Origin: Streptomyces rubrogriseus
GTDB taxonomy: Bacteria; Actinomycetota; Actinomycetes; Streptomycetales; Streptomycetaceae
Length of the DNA stretch: 64,000 nt
Direction: 5' to 3'
NCBI RefSeq assembly: GCF_027947575.1
Contig: NZ_CP116256.1
Coordinates: 4,340,001 to 4,404,000 of the forward strand
The notes under the pieces are model-generated. The model made no database searches. It was not told the DNA's origin and was given only the letters and a program-made list of their open reading frames with translations. The position numbers and the translations under genes were made by a program. Positions 25,084 through 34,052 of the stretch are shown here, one piece after another. The first letter of the stretch is position 1; the number at the start of each line of letters is the position of its first letter.

Positions 25084-25617
25084 GGAGGGGCCAACTTGCC
25101 TGCAGAGCGGGTCTGTTCCAGCGCGGACGCACCGGGAAAGGCGCCAGGCGTGGGGACCAGTGCCTCCAGGCCGGACGACTCATACATGCCTCCGCTGTTC
25201 CGCTGTTCGCTGCTTGCCCGAACTGGCAGCCGAGGTGCCCCCCGAACGGCGCGAGACGCTGCTCTTCAACGTCGACAGAGCCAGGCGCGTCCGATGAAGA
25301 TCTTGGGCCAGCCGCCCAACGACTCGTTGGGTGGCGATGGCGACACGCCCCCCTGCCGAGCCGCCTCCGCATTCCGGCTCACACCCGTTTTTGTATGCAA
25401 GTTCACCTCCGGCAAAAACTGGCAGAACGCCGTCAAGTCGATGGTCGTCACGGACGGTGAAGGACGCGTGCTGTGGTGCAGCCCAGCACGGCCCGCAAGC
25501 TGCGCGGACCTCACTCACGCCCGCCGGTCAGGGCTGGTCAGGCTCTTGGCCGGCGGGCTCGCGGGGAGTCACGATCAAGGTGTCGGCCGGAGGCTGTGAA
25601 GCCGGATGAATCGTGGG
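25084..25617. other. Debris with a transposase-like scrap (about 25417-25600, + strand)
   Basis: The plus strand at 25417-25560 reads NWQNAVKSMVVTDGEGRVLW and SCADLTHARRSGLVRLLAGG, which fits the central part of an IS5-type (DDE_Tnp_4) transposase, broken on both sides. The remaining 330 bases show nothing I can assign. Confidence 0.55.
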
Positions 25618-26253
25618 TTACTGGCCGTCCACCGCGCCGTCCCCCGGAGGCGAAGCCGCAGCGCTCGCGTCGGGTTGCCCGCGCTTGATGGCCGCGTCCA
25701 CCGCCGCACCGATGCGGCGCAGTGCCGCCAGCTCCTGAGGACCGAGATCATCGATCAGGTACTCGCGGACTGCGGCGACGTGTCCCGGCGCCGCCGCCAC
25801 CACTACGTCGCAACCGGCCTCGGTCAGCGTCGCGGTGGTGCGCCTTCCGGAACCGGGGATCCGCTTCCGTGCGAGCAGTTCGCGCTTCTCGAGCCGACCG
25901 ACGACATGGGACAGCCTCGACAGCGACGCCGCCGTTCGCGCGGCCAGGGCGCTCATCTGCATGGTGCGATCCGGCTGCTCGGAGAGGACCGAGAGCACCA
26001 TGTACTCGAAGAAGGTCAGCTGAGCCTCGCGCTGCATGCGCGCATCCAGCGCGGCCGGCAGGCTGATCATGATCGCGGAGTTGGCCAGCCACGCCGCCAG
26101 CTCGTCGCCGTTCAGCCATCGCGTCCCGGCAACCGGACCGGTGGACGCCCCCGAGCCGGAGCCTTCGTCGGCACGAGCCGTCGCCTCGGATGTCGGTTCG
26201 TTCCGTGGACGCCGACGGCGCCGGCCGTTCGTGTCATCTGCCGTCCTCGCCAT
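25618..26253 (-). CDS. MarR family transcriptional regulator
   Basis: A 211-residue winged-helix regulator. After a long basic, low-complexity N terminus (to about residue 45) comes the MarR core: LTFFEYMVLSVLSEQPDRTM, MSALAARTAASLSRLSHVVG (recognition helix), RLEKRELLARKRIPGSGRRT (wing) and ATLTEAGCDVVVAAAPGHV. It is divergent from the aldo/keto reductase gene, and two palindromes with a common 12-bp core lie between them. It most likely represses both itself and the downstream metabolic genes until a small aromatic or oxidised ligand binds. Confidence 0.93.
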   Translation of the reverse strand: MARTADDTNGRRRRRPRNEPTSEATARADEGSGSGASTGPVAGTRWLNGDELAAWLANSAIMISLPAALDARMQREAQLTFFEYMVLSVLSEQPDRTMQMSALAARTAASLSRLSHVVGRLEKRELLARKRIPGSGRRTTATLTEAGCDVVVAAAPGHVAAVREYLIDDLGPQELAALRRIGAAVDAAIKRGQPDASAAASPPGDGAVDGQ

Positions 26254-26275
26254 GAGGCCATCCTAGACCCACTTA

Positions 26276-26320
26276 TTGACGCGTCAAGTTCGGAGGAGTA
26301 GAACTTGACGCGTCAAGTTC
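26276..26320. promoter_or_regulatory. Double MarR operator
   Basis: TTGACGCGTCAA occurs at 26276-26287 and again at 26305-26316; the second is the core of a perfect 20-bp palindrome (26301-26320). Their centres are 29 bases apart, close to three turns of the helix, so two dimers could bind the same face. The pair lies between the divergent MarR and aldo/keto reductase genes. Confidence 0.88.
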
Positions 26321-26363
26321 GCTCTGCGGCGCTGAGGCCCGCCCCACACGGAATGGACAACAG

Positions 26364-27335
26364 ATGCAGTCCACGTCGCTCGGCAGGCTCGATGTCCCGC
26401 GCATCGGCCTGGGTGTCATGGGGATGTCGGCCTTTTACACCGGCGCCGGCCGGGACGAAGCCGAGTCGATCCGCACCATTCGTCGCGCCGTCGACCTCGG
26501 TGTCACCCATCTGGACACCGCCGAGGTGTACGGCCCCTACATCAACGAGGAACTGCTGGGTCGCGCGATCAAGGGCCGCCGGGACGAAGTCGTCCTCGCC
26601 ACCAAGTTCGGCCTCGTCTCCCACACCGGCCGGCCGGGCCCGGACAGCACCCCCGCCAACGTTCACACGGCTGTCGACGGCTCACTGCGGCGGCTCGGAA
26701 CCGACCGCATCGACCTCTACTACCAGCACCGGGTCGACCCCAATACTCCCGTCGAGGAGACGGTGGGGGCGCTGAGCGAGCTGGTGGAGGCGGGCAAGGT
26801 CCTCCACATCGGGCTGTCGGAGGCGGCAGCGGCGACCGTCCGCCGGGCCCATGCCGTCCATCCCGTGGCCGCCGTCCAGAGCGAGTACTCGCTGTGGACG
26901 CGGGACCCGGAGGCCGAGGTGCTGCCAACACTGCGTGAGCTCGGCATCGGACTGGTTCCCTACGCACCGCTGGGACACGGCTTTCTCACCGGTGACATCC
27001 GCACCCTGGACGGCCTGGACGCCGCCGACTGGCGTCGCTCCAATCCCCGGTTCACCGGCGACAACCTCACGCGCAACCTGCGCATCGTCGACGAGGTACG
27101 CGAGGTCGCCGACGAGGTCGGGGCCACGCCCGCGCAGGTCGCTCTGGCCTGGCTGCTCGCGCAAGGAGACGGCATCGCGCCCATTCCGGGGACGACACGC
27201 ATCGACCGCCTCAAGGAGAACAGCGCCGCCGACGGCATCCGACTCACCCCGGGCCAGATCGCCCGCCTGAACAACCTCACACCGGCGTCCGGCGAACGCC
27301 ATGCCGAGCCCGACATGGCCGCCGTCGACCAGTGA
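26364..27335 (+). CDS. Aldo/keto reductase
   Basis: A 323-residue NADPH-dependent aldo/keto reductase with the complete catalytic tetrad: D51 and Y56 in [12 protein letters not shown]81 in VLATKFG, H122 in YYQHRVD. The barrel strands and the C-terminal cofactor loop ([16 protein letters not shown]) are typical of the AKR13-like branch. First gene of the MarR-controlled cluster. It would interconvert an aldehyde or ketone and an alcohol; the substrate is unknown. Confidence 0.95.
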   Translation: MQSTSLGRLDVPRIGLGVMGMSAFYTGAGRDEAESIRTIRRAVDLGVTHLDTAEVYGPYINEELLGRAIKGRRDEVVLATKFGLVSHTGRPGPDSTPANVHTAVDGSLRRLGTDRIDLYYQHRVDPNTPVEETVGALSELVEAGKVLHIGLSEAAAATVRRAHAVHPVAAVQSEYSLWTRDPEAEVLPTLRELGIGLVPYAPLGHGFLTGDIRTLDGLDAADWRRSNPRFTGDNLTRNLRIVDEVREVADEVGATPAQVALAWLLAQGDGIAPIPGTTRIDRLKENSAADGIRLTPGQIARLNNLTPASGERHAEPDMAAVDQ

Positions 27336-27412
27336 GTCAAGCGCGCACGTACCGATTTGCCCCGCGCACCACACCACGTCCTGCTTCAGCGAAAGAAACG
27401 GAACACCACATC

Positions 27413-28504
27413 ATGTCAAGCAATCTCATCCGGGTCGGCATCATCGGCGCGGACACGAAGGCGAGCTGGGCGGGCGCCTCGCACATACCAGCGCTGGCGG
27501 CCCAGCCCGACTTCCACCTGGCCGGTGTGGCGACGCGCCACGAGGAGAGCGCGCGCGGCGCTGCCGAGGCGTTCGGCGCCGAGCGTTGGTTCGCGGACCC
27601 CTACGCGCTCATCGGTGACCCTTCGATCGACCTCGTCACCGTCGCGGTGAAGGTCCCGGCTCACCGCGAGCTCGTCCTGGCGGCCCTCGCGGCGAACAAG
27701 GCCGTGTACGCGGAGTCGCCGCTGGGCGCGACCGTCGCGCAGACGGAAGAGATGGCTGAGGCGGCCGGCTCACTGCACACCGCGATCGGCCTGCAGGGCC
27801 GGCTCAACCCCTCGGTACGCCGCGCGTCGGAGATCATCGCCGAGGGCCGGCTCGGGCGGCTGCTCTCGGCGCGAGTCGCCGCGACGACCTTCGGCAACGG
27901 CCCGGAGTCGGTGAGCGCGTACGAGTACTTCGACAAGGCAGCGTCCGGAGCCGGTTTCCTCACCATCGCCGCGGGCCACGTCCTGGATGTGGTCGAGGCC
28001 GTTCTCGGCGACATCACCGAGATCGACGCCCGCACCGAACTCCTCTGGCCCCAGGTGAAGTTGGTCGACACCGGCGCGATGTCCGTCCGCGAGGTCCCGG
28101 ATCACCTCGACGCCATCGCCAAGACCTCTTCGGGGGCGCCGGTCGGGGTGCAGATCCTGGCGGGCGTGCCCGCACCCGACGCCCACTTCAGTCTGGAGGT
28201 ACGCGGATCGGAGGGCTGGCTGAAGCTGACGGGCGACCACCCCGCGGGCGTTCAGGTCGGCGACCTCACCCTCTCGTCGAGCGTCGACTTCACCGCGCCC
28301 GACCGCCCGGTCGCCACCGGCGCGGGACCCACCGCCGCCGACATCTGGACGGGCGCTTCCATCAACGTCGGCGAGGTCTACGCCAGCCTGGCCCGCGACA
28401 TCACGAACGGCACCCACCACACCCCGGGATTCCAGCACGCCGCCCACAACAGCCGTCTCATCGCCCGAGTCGAACAAGCCGCCCGGACCGGCGTCCGGCA
28501 GTGA
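27413..28504 (+). CDS. Gfo/Idh/MocA family oxidoreductase (first copy)
   Basis: A 363-residue protein with an N-terminal Rossmann domain (RVGIIGADTKASWAGASHIP), the NAD-handling strand VTVAVKVPAHRELVLAALAA, and YAESPLG, where most relatives have the catalytic Lys of an E-K-P motif; here the Lys is replaced. The C-terminal alpha/beta domain carries ASGAGFLTIAAGHVLDVVEA. Resembles fungal and bacterial GAL80-like members, some of which bind rather than oxidise sugars. It follows the aldo/keto reductase by 77 bases and is paralogous to the gene at 32834. Confidence 0.92.
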   Translation: MSSNLIRVGIIGADTKASWAGASHIPALAAQPDFHLAGVATRHEESARGAAEAFGAERWFADPYALIGDPSIDLVTVAVKVPAHRELVLAALAANKAVYAESPLGATVAQTEEMAEAAGSLHTAIGLQGRLNPSVRRASEIIAEGRLGRLLSARVAATTFGNGPESVSAYEYFDKAASGAGFLTIAAGHVLDVVEAVLGDITEIDARTELLWPQVKLVDTGAMSVREVPDHLDAIAKTSSGAPVGVQILAGVPAPDAHFSLEVRGSEGWLKLTGDHPAGVQVGDLTLSSSVDFTAPDRPVATGAGPTAADIWTGASINVGEVYASLARDITNGTHHTPGFQHAAHNSRLIARVEQAARTGVRQ

Positions 28505-28703
28505 CCCGCCGCACCTCGCGACACCGTGCCTCACTGCCGTGACGGATACGGCGACCGATCCGCGGGCACGGGCGGCCGACATAGGTTCGGACTCGCTGAA
28601 GGGTTCCTGAGGCCCACCCCCCGATCAGAGAGTCGCTGATGATGTCAGTCCCTCGTCCTCGTCACCATGGCCCTCGCGGCGCTTCGCGGCAGGCTCACGG
28701 CGT

Positions 28704-29819
28704 ATGACCACCTCCGCGCGCGCCGCTGTTCTCGAAGCGCAGGACGGGCCCTTCGAGTTCCGCGACATTGAGATCGAGGACCCGCGGTCCGACGAGGTAC
28801 TCGTTCGCATGGTCGCGACCGGAATATGCGCGACCGACGCTCACGTGCGGGCACAGCGCATGGCAACGCCGCTGCCGGTGGTGCTGGGGCACGAGGGAGG
28901 AGGAGTCGTCGAACGCGTGGGGGCCGCTGTCACCACCGTCGAGCCCGGTGACCACGTCGTCCTCTCCTATCACTCGTGCGGCCGCTGCAAGCCGTGCTTG
29001 TCCTCGCACGCGGCCTACTGCGACAACGTCTGGGCGGCCAACTTCGCAGGTGCCCGCCTGGACGGCTCGAACGGTCTCCACGTCGCCCACGGTGCTGAGC
29101 CGCACGGTCACTTCTTCGGCCAGTCCTCGTTCGCCACCCACGCCCTGACGCACCAACGGAACACGATCAAGGTCCCCCGCGATCTGCCCCTCGACGTCAT
29201 GGCTCCGCTGGGGTGCGGGCTGCAGACGGGCGCGGGGGCCGTACTCAAGGCCCTCGCCGTGCCGGCGGGAGCGTCCTTCGCGGTCTTCGGTGTGGGAGCG
29301 GTGGGCCTGGCGGCGGTCATGGCGGCACATGTCGCGGGTGCCACCACCATCGTCGCCGTCGACGTCGACGCCGGCCGCCTCGATCTGGCCCGCGATCTCG
29401 GAGCGACGCACCTCGTGGACCCCGGCCGGGTCGAGGATCTGACCGGCGCGCTCCGCGCCGTCGACGAACGCGGTCTGGAGTACGTGCTCGACACCAGCGG
29501 CCGCGCGGAGAACCTCGACGCCGGGGTCGGCGCCCTGGCCCCGATGGGACGATTCGGCTTCGTGGCGTTCCACGAAGGAGCGGGCGCCGTGCTCGACGCC
29601 GGCCGGCTCACGCTCGGCCAGTCGCTTCAGGGCATCATCCAAGGCGACGCCGTCTCGTCGCTCGTGATCAACGACCTTGCCCAGCTCTATCGAGCGGGCC
29701 GGTTCCCCATCGACCGACTGCTGTCCTTCTACGACTTCGCCGATATCAACACCGCGTTCGAGGACGCGGGCTCAGGCCGCGTCACCAAGGCGGTCCTTCG
29801 ATTCACGTCACCGGGATAG
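28704..29819 (+). CDS. Zinc-dependent alcohol dehydrogenase (MDR family)
   Basis: A 371-residue medium-chain dehydrogenase close to aryl-alcohol/S-hydroxymethyl-type enzymes. Catalytic zinc ligands lie in GICATDAH and GHEGGGVVERVG and in LGCGLQTGAGAVL; the structural zinc is held by four Cys in SCGRCKPCLSSHAAYC. The NAD-binding fold follows (FAVFGVGAVGLAAVMAA). A 199-base gap precedes it, so it may have its own promoter. It likely oxidises an alcohol to an aldehyde or ketone within the MarR-controlled pathway. Confidence 0.94.
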   Translation: MTTSARAAVLEAQDGPFEFRDIEIEDPRSDEVLVRMVATGICATDAHVRAQRMATPLPVVLGHEGGGVVERVGAAVTTVEPGDHVVLSYHSCGRCKPCLSSHAAYCDNVWAANFAGARLDGSNGLHVAHGAEPHGHFFGQSSFATHALTHQRNTIKVPRDLPLDVMAPLGCGLQTGAGAVLKALAVPAGASFAVFGVGAVGLAAVMAAHVAGATTIVAVDVDAGRLDLARDLGATHLVDPGRVEDLTGALRAVDERGLEYVLDTSGRAENLDAGVGALAPMGRFGFVAFHEGAGAVLDAGRLTLGQSLQGIIQGDAVSSLVINDLAQLYRAGRFPIDRLLSFYDFADINTAFEDAGSGRVTKAVLRFTSPG

Positions 29820-29866
29820 CCCACCCGTTCCACAGCTTCCCAAGAACACAGAAAGGCGTCCCGTCG

Positions 29867-30949
29867 ATGTGCCAGAGCAGTCAGAAACCCATCAGGGTCG
29901 AAGAAACCCCGAGCTTCTACGGGATCGAACCTTATGGGTTCCCCCGCGCGGGGGCGGACGACCCGTTGGACCCCGCGGACTATTACCCCCCGTATTTCCA
30001 GAGCGAGCACTTCCAGAAGTACGGCTACCACGTGGAAGAACTGCGCGGCGGCTTCTACTGGGTCACCAGTGCCGGCTACGACGCCGCGTTCGTGGTGACC
30101 GAGGAGGGCGTGGTCGCGATCGACGCGCCCCCGACGCTGGGCGAGAACATGCTGGCGGCGATCGAGGACGTCACCGACCGACCGGTGACCCACGTCATCT
30201 ACAGCCACTGGCACGCCGATCACATCGGCGCGGCCTCCGTGTTCGGTCCCGACGTCGAGATCGTCGCCCACCGCATCACCAAGGAACTCCTGGAGCGCTT
30301 CCCCGACCCGAAGCGTCCCCTGCCGACGAGGACGTTCGACGACGAACTCGTCCTCGAAGTGGGCGGCGTGAGCCTGCAGCTCTCCTACAAGGGGGAGAAC
30401 CACTGCCCCGGCAACATCTTCATCTACGCACCGCGGCAGAAGGTGCTCACGGCCGTGGACATCGTCAGTCCGGGAAGCGTCACGTTCATGCACTGCGACG
30501 CCTCGCAGAACATCTCCGGCTGGTACGAGGCTCAGTCCCGGATCCTCGAATACGACTTCGACTACTTCGTCGGCGGGCACCACATGCATTACGGCACCTA
30601 CGAGCAGGTGAAGCTGTGCGTGGAGTACTTCGCCGACGTGCTCGAGGGGGCGACTGCGGCGGTCGAGCGGTTCAGCCGCTCGGATGCGCTCGTCGACATA
30701 GTGACCGGCACCGGCTGGGACAGGATCTTCGTCGGTACCGAGAACTGGATCAGCTCCATGGCGAACTACACCACCCGCCACGTCCTCGAGAAGGAGACGA
30801 GCGACGGCCGGCTCTGGTGGGAACGGCTGGCAGGAGCCACCACCCAGACCAAGTACCACGCGTACACCGTGCTGGAATCGATCCGCCTCGAACGGCCCCG
30901 GCCCGACTACCGCCTGCGGGGCGAGAATCCTCCGGTCTTCCTGACCTGA
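29867..30949 (+). CDS. MBL-fold metallo-hydrolase
   Basis: A 360-residue metallo-beta-lactamase-fold protein with H114-W-H116-A-D118-H119 in YSHWHADHIGAA; further candidate ligands are the His of GENHCPGN, the Asp of VLTAVDIVS and the His of FVGGHHMHYG. It has no signal peptide, so it acts in the cytoplasm. The long C-terminal region (from about residue 235) is helical. The start at 29867 is preceded by GAAAGG. Related enzymes hydrolyse lactones, thioesters or alkyl sulfates; the substrate is probably an intermediate made by the neighbouring dehydrogenases. Confidence 0.93.
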   Translation: MCQSSQKPIRVEETPSFYGIEPYGFPRAGADDPLDPADYYPPYFQSEHFQKYGYHVEELRGGFYWVTSAGYDAAFVVTEEGVVAIDAPPTLGENMLAAIEDVTDRPVTHVIYSHWHADHIGAASVFGPDVEIVAHRITKELLERFPDPKRPLPTRTFDDELVLEVGGVSLQLSYKGENHCPGNIFIYAPRQKVLTAVDIVSPGSVTFMHCDASQNISGWYEAQSRILEYDFDYFVGGHHMHYGTYEQVKLCVEYFADVLEGATAAVERFSRSDALVDIVTGTGWDRIFVGTENWISSMANYTTRHVLEKETSDGRLWWERLAGATTQTKYHAYTVLESIRLERPRPDYRLRGENPPVFLT

Positions 30950-30997
30950 CACCGTTCTGAACGGTGCGAGCAAACCTTGTATACGAGAAGGATCATC

Positions 30998-31903
30998 ATG
31001 AAAGCCGTCGTCATCACCTCGTTCGGCGAACCCTCCGTGTTGCGGGTTGCGGAGGCTCCGCGACCGGTGCCGGGTCGGGGTCAGGTACTGGTGCGGGTTC
31101 ACGCCGCCGGGGTGAACCCCGCGGAGATCCAGGCACGCGCCGGAGCGTTCGGCCTGCGTGCTCCCGCCATCCTCGGATTCGAGTTCGCCGGCGTCGTCGA
31201 GGCGGTCGGCCCGGGCGTCGACGAGGACGTGGTCGGCAACCGCGTCGCGGGCTGGCCGGACTCCGCCACCCAGGGCTCCTACGCCGAGTACACGGTCAGC
31301 AGCAACTTCGCGACGATCCCCGACGGCGTTTCCTTCGAGGAGGCCGCGGCCACTGTCATCGGCGCCGACAACGCGGCGAGGGCTCTCGGCCTTCTGAACA
31401 TTCGCCCGGGTGAAACGCTCGTGGTCACCGGCGCGAGCGGTGCTCTGGGCAGCGCAGCCGTGCAGTTCGCGCGACAGCGCGGTGTGACGGCGATCGGCGT
31501 CGCCGGGACTGCCAACGCCGACTTCGTCAGGAGTCTCGGGGCGACCCCTGTCGCCCACGGCCCGGGCCTGGTCGATGGCATCCGTGCCGCCGCTCCGGGC
31601 GGGGTCGATGCCGCGCTCGACACCGTCGGCAACGGGCTCGTTCCCGCCCTCGTCGATCTTCTCGGCGGCCCCGGCCGGATCGTGACGCTCGCCGACCCCG
31701 ATGCCGCACAACACGGCGTCGTATTCAGCCCCGGAGGCAGCTGGAACCGCGACCGCGGCCCTGTCCAGGAAGCCCTGAATCTGATCGCCGCCGGCGCATG
31801 GACCGCACGCATCGGCCGGAGCTTCCCACTCGACGAGGCCGCCGACGCTCATCGCCTCGTCGCCACGGGCCACACCCACGGCAAAGTCATCCTCCTTCCC
31901 TGA
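30998..31903 (+). CDS. Quinone oxidoreductase-like, zinc-free MDR protein
   Basis: A 301-residue NADPH-dependent MDR protein of the quinone oxidoreductase type: MKAVVITSFGEPSVLRV, HAAGVNPAEIQARAGAFG, the nucleotide motif VVTGASGALGSAAVQFARQR, and the end DAHRLVATGHTHGKVILLP. No zinc ligands are present. A clear GAGAAGGA ribosome site precedes the start. It would reduce an enone or quinone intermediate. It lies 48 bases after the MBL gene in the same run. Confidence 0.93.
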   Translation: MKAVVITSFGEPSVLRVAEAPRPVPGRGQVLVRVHAAGVNPAEIQARAGAFGLRAPAILGFEFAGVVEAVGPGVDEDVVGNRVAGWPDSATQGSYAEYTVSSNFATIPDGVSFEEAAATVIGADNAARALGLLNIRPGETLVVTGASGALGSAAVQFARQRGVTAIGVAGTANADFVRSLGATPVAHGPGLVDGIRAAAPGGVDAALDTVGNGLVPALVDLLGGPGRIVTLADPDAAQHGVVFSPGGSWNRDRGPVQEALNLIAAGAWTARIGRSFPLDEAADAHRLVATGHTHGKVILLP

Positions 31904-31955
31904 CTCGGCCGACCGACCATTTCAACCACGACAACAAACAACTGGAGAATCCGAA

Positions 31956-32678
31956 ATGCCTGCAGTCCTCGTCCATGGTGTACCTGATACCCACCGGCTT
32001 TGGGACACCGTCCGTTCCCATCTTCAGCGCGAAGATGTTTTGACGATCGATCTCCCCGGGTTTGGCGTACCCCTGCCAGAGGGATTCACGTCGACGAAGG
32101 AAGAGTATCTCGATTGGCTCATTGAGAGGATCGAGGAAATCGGCGAACCCGTCGACCTGGTCGGTCATGACTGGGGGTCTCTACTCACGGGCCGTCTCGC
32201 GTCTGTCCGACCGGAACTGGTGCGGACATGGACAGGCATCAGCGGTCCCATCGATCCGGAGTATCCGTGGCACTATCTTGCCAAGATCTGGCAGACGCCG
32301 GGCGAGGGCGAGCAGTGGATGGCGGACCTCGACCTCGAGGAGTTCGCGGCAAGCCTCAACGAGGCGCAGATGCCGCGCGACGCGGCAGACGAAGCGGTCC
32401 GGCACATCGATGCCACGATGAAGGCAAGCATTCTCGCCCTTTACCGTTCGGCGATCGAGGTCGGGGCGGAGTGGAAGCCGGGTCTGAGCAAGGTGACCGC
32501 ACCAGCGCTAGTGATCTGGGGCCTGGACGATCCGTTCCTTCCTCACCGCTTCGCCGACGAGCTCGGTAATGCCACACGCGCACGTGCCGTCTTCAAGCTG
32601 CGCAGCTCGCACTGGCCGATGATAGAGCGTCCGGCCGATGTCGCGCGCGAACTTGAGGCCCACTGGGCTCACGTGTAA
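31956..32678 (+). CDS. Alpha/beta hydrolase with Asp nucleophile
   Basis: A 240-residue alpha/beta hydrolase of the haloalkane dehalogenase/epoxide hydrolase group. The oxyanion motif H-G-V-P is at residues 7-10, the nucleophile elbow is G-H-D72-W-G-S, the acid is probably the Asp of IWGLDDPF and the His is in LRSSHWPMIERP. An Asp nucleophile rather than Ser favours dehalogenase or epoxide hydrolase chemistry. GGAG precedes the start. Its codon use is less GC-extreme than its neighbours', a possible sign of more recent transfer. A strong hairpin follows it. Confidence 0.92.
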   Translation: MPAVLVHGVPDTHRLWDTVRSHLQREDVLTIDLPGFGVPLPEGFTSTKEEYLDWLIERIEEIGEPVDLVGHDWGSLLTGRLASVRPELVRTWTGISGPIDPEYPWHYLAKIWQTPGEGEQWMADLDLEEFAASLNEAQMPRDAADEAVRHIDATMKASILALYRSAIEVGAEWKPGLSKVTAPALVIWGLDDPFLPHRFADELGNATRARAVFKLRSSHWPMIERPADVARELEAHWAHV

Positions 32679-32690
32679 AACCTGCGCTTG

Positions 32691-32756
32691 GGTCACTCGG
32701 GCTCACCATGGCGAACGGCAGTAATTGCTCGCTCGCCGTGGTGAGCCCGAGTGACC
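32691..32756. terminator. 24-bp hairpin after the hydrolase gene
   Basis: Bases 32691-32714 pair with 32733-32756 with one mismatch (possible G-U) and an 18-base loop; the stem starts GGTCACTCGGGC. It lies 13 bases after the hydrolase stop, so it should end the first transcript and separate the last Gfo/Idh/MocA gene. Confidence 0.87.
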
Positions 32757-32833
32757 ACGCATGTGTCCGCAAGCGATTCTTCGTGACGCAGCCCGGAGAG
32801 CGTTGCCGGGCTGCACAAGGCAGGAGCATCCTG

Positions 32834-33961
32834 ATGACGAATTCAGCACATACCCGGATCGGCGTCGGCCTTGTCGGGGCCAGTACCGATTGGGGTTGGG
32901 GCGCAATTGCTCACGTCCCGGCGCTGCAGGCGCTCGACGCGTTCCAGATCCGCGCCGTCAGTACGACTCGTATGGAGAGCGCGAACGCGACCGCTCGTCG
33001 GCTGGGCGTCGATCTCGCCTTCGACACACATGAGGCTCTGGTCGAGCGACCGGAGGTCGACCTGGTGGTGGTTGCGGTCAAGGTGCCGGAGCACAAGCGG
33101 ATTGTTTCCGACGCGCTGGCCGCGGGCAAGATGGTTTATTGCGAATGGCCGCTCGCAAGAAACCTGTCGGAGGCCGAAGCGCTGGAGGGGTTTGCCCGCG
33201 AGCGGGGGCTGCGGACGGTTGTCGGGTTGCAGGGCGGCCTGCATCCGCCGATCCTCTTCCTTCGCGACCTCATCGCGCAGGGCGTGATCGGCAAGCCGCT
33301 CAGCACGAGCATCCGAGCGCATTTGTCCGACGCCATGTGGGTCGGCCGGTATGACCCGCCGGTCGAGTACATGGCTGACGCAAAGCATGGCGCCACGCTT
33401 CTGAGCATCATGCTCGGCCACGGGCTCGAACCGCTCGCCCGCGTGCTCGGCACGTTCGAGAGTCTGTCCGCCGTCGTCGCCAATCAGCGCGGTGACGGCG
33501 TCCGCCTCTCCGATGGCGCGTCGCTGCCGAAGGACACGCCGGATGAGATCGTCGTCGCCGGCGTTCTCGAAGGCGGGATCGTCACTTCGCTGCACTACAG
33601 TGCCGGGCAGTCCGCCGGCTCGGCGATGGTATGGGAGATCCAGGGCACCGAGGGCAGTGTGCGTGTGGAGTCGGCGTCGGGCTACATCCATTTCACCGAT
33701 CTCACCATCACGCTGCGCCGCGGCAGCGAGCCCGTCCGAGTGCTACAGGTCGCCCCCGCCTATGCGGCTCCCGACCTGCAACTCGACGCACCCGCAGCGG
33801 GGGTCGCCCGCCTCTACGCCCAGTTCGCCGCCGACCTCCGCGACGGAACCGCCGATGCGCCGGATTTCGCGGTCGCACTCGATCGCCACCGGGTGCTCGA
33901 GGCGATCACACGGGCCGCTGAAACAGGTCATCGGCAGCATCTGTCCCGCCCGACCGAATGA
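32834..33961 (+). CDS. Gfo/Idh/MocA family oxidoreductase (second copy)
   Basis: A 375-residue paralogue of the gene at 27413: Rossmann start VGLVGASTDWGWGAIAHVPA, VVVAVKVPEHKRIVSDALAA, YCEWPLARNL where the usual E-K-P Lys is replaced by Trp, and GATLLSIMLGHGLEPLARVL. An AGGAG site lies seven bases before the start. As in the first copy, loss of the catalytic Lys suggests a GAL80-like sensor or an unusual enzyme. It comes after a terminator, so it probably has its own promoter in 32757-32833. Confidence 0.92.
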   Translation: MTNSAHTRIGVGLVGASTDWGWGAIAHVPALQALDAFQIRAVSTTRMESANATARRLGVDLAFDTHEALVERPEVDLVVVAVKVPEHKRIVSDALAAGKMVYCEWPLARNLSEAEALEGFARERGLRTVVGLQGGLHPPILFLRDLIAQGVIGKPLSTSIRAHLSDAMWVGRYDPPVEYMADAKHGATLLSIMLGHGLEPLARVLGTFESLSAVVANQRGDGVRLSDGASLPKDTPDEIVVAGVLEGGIVTSLHYSAGQSAGSAMVWEIQGTEGSVRVESASGYIHFTDLTITLRRGSEPVRVLQVAPAYAAPDLQLDAPAAGVARLYAQFAADLRDGTADAPDFAVALDRHRVLEAITRAAETGHRQHLSRPTE

Positions 33962-34052
33962 ACTCCAGTCTTTGAACCCGGGAGGGGCACTGCCGCAGGA
34001 CCCGAGGAGATGGCGATCCGCGAGCTAAGAGCTCGTACAGATAGGCGTGTGC

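Noticed and set aside
29213-30949. A 578-residue frame containing the second MBL protein
   Set aside because: The first 218 residues are an Arg-rich shadow of the alcohol dehydrogenase; the MBL protein starts at 29867.
29729-31879. A 716-residue minus-strand frame opposite the MBL and QOR genes
   Set aside because: It is a GC-bias shadow; both plus-strand genes have full domain signatures.
26364-33961. A secondary-metabolite gene cluster
   Set aside because: There is no synthase (PKS, NRPS, terpene or RiPP) in or near it; it looks catabolic or protective.
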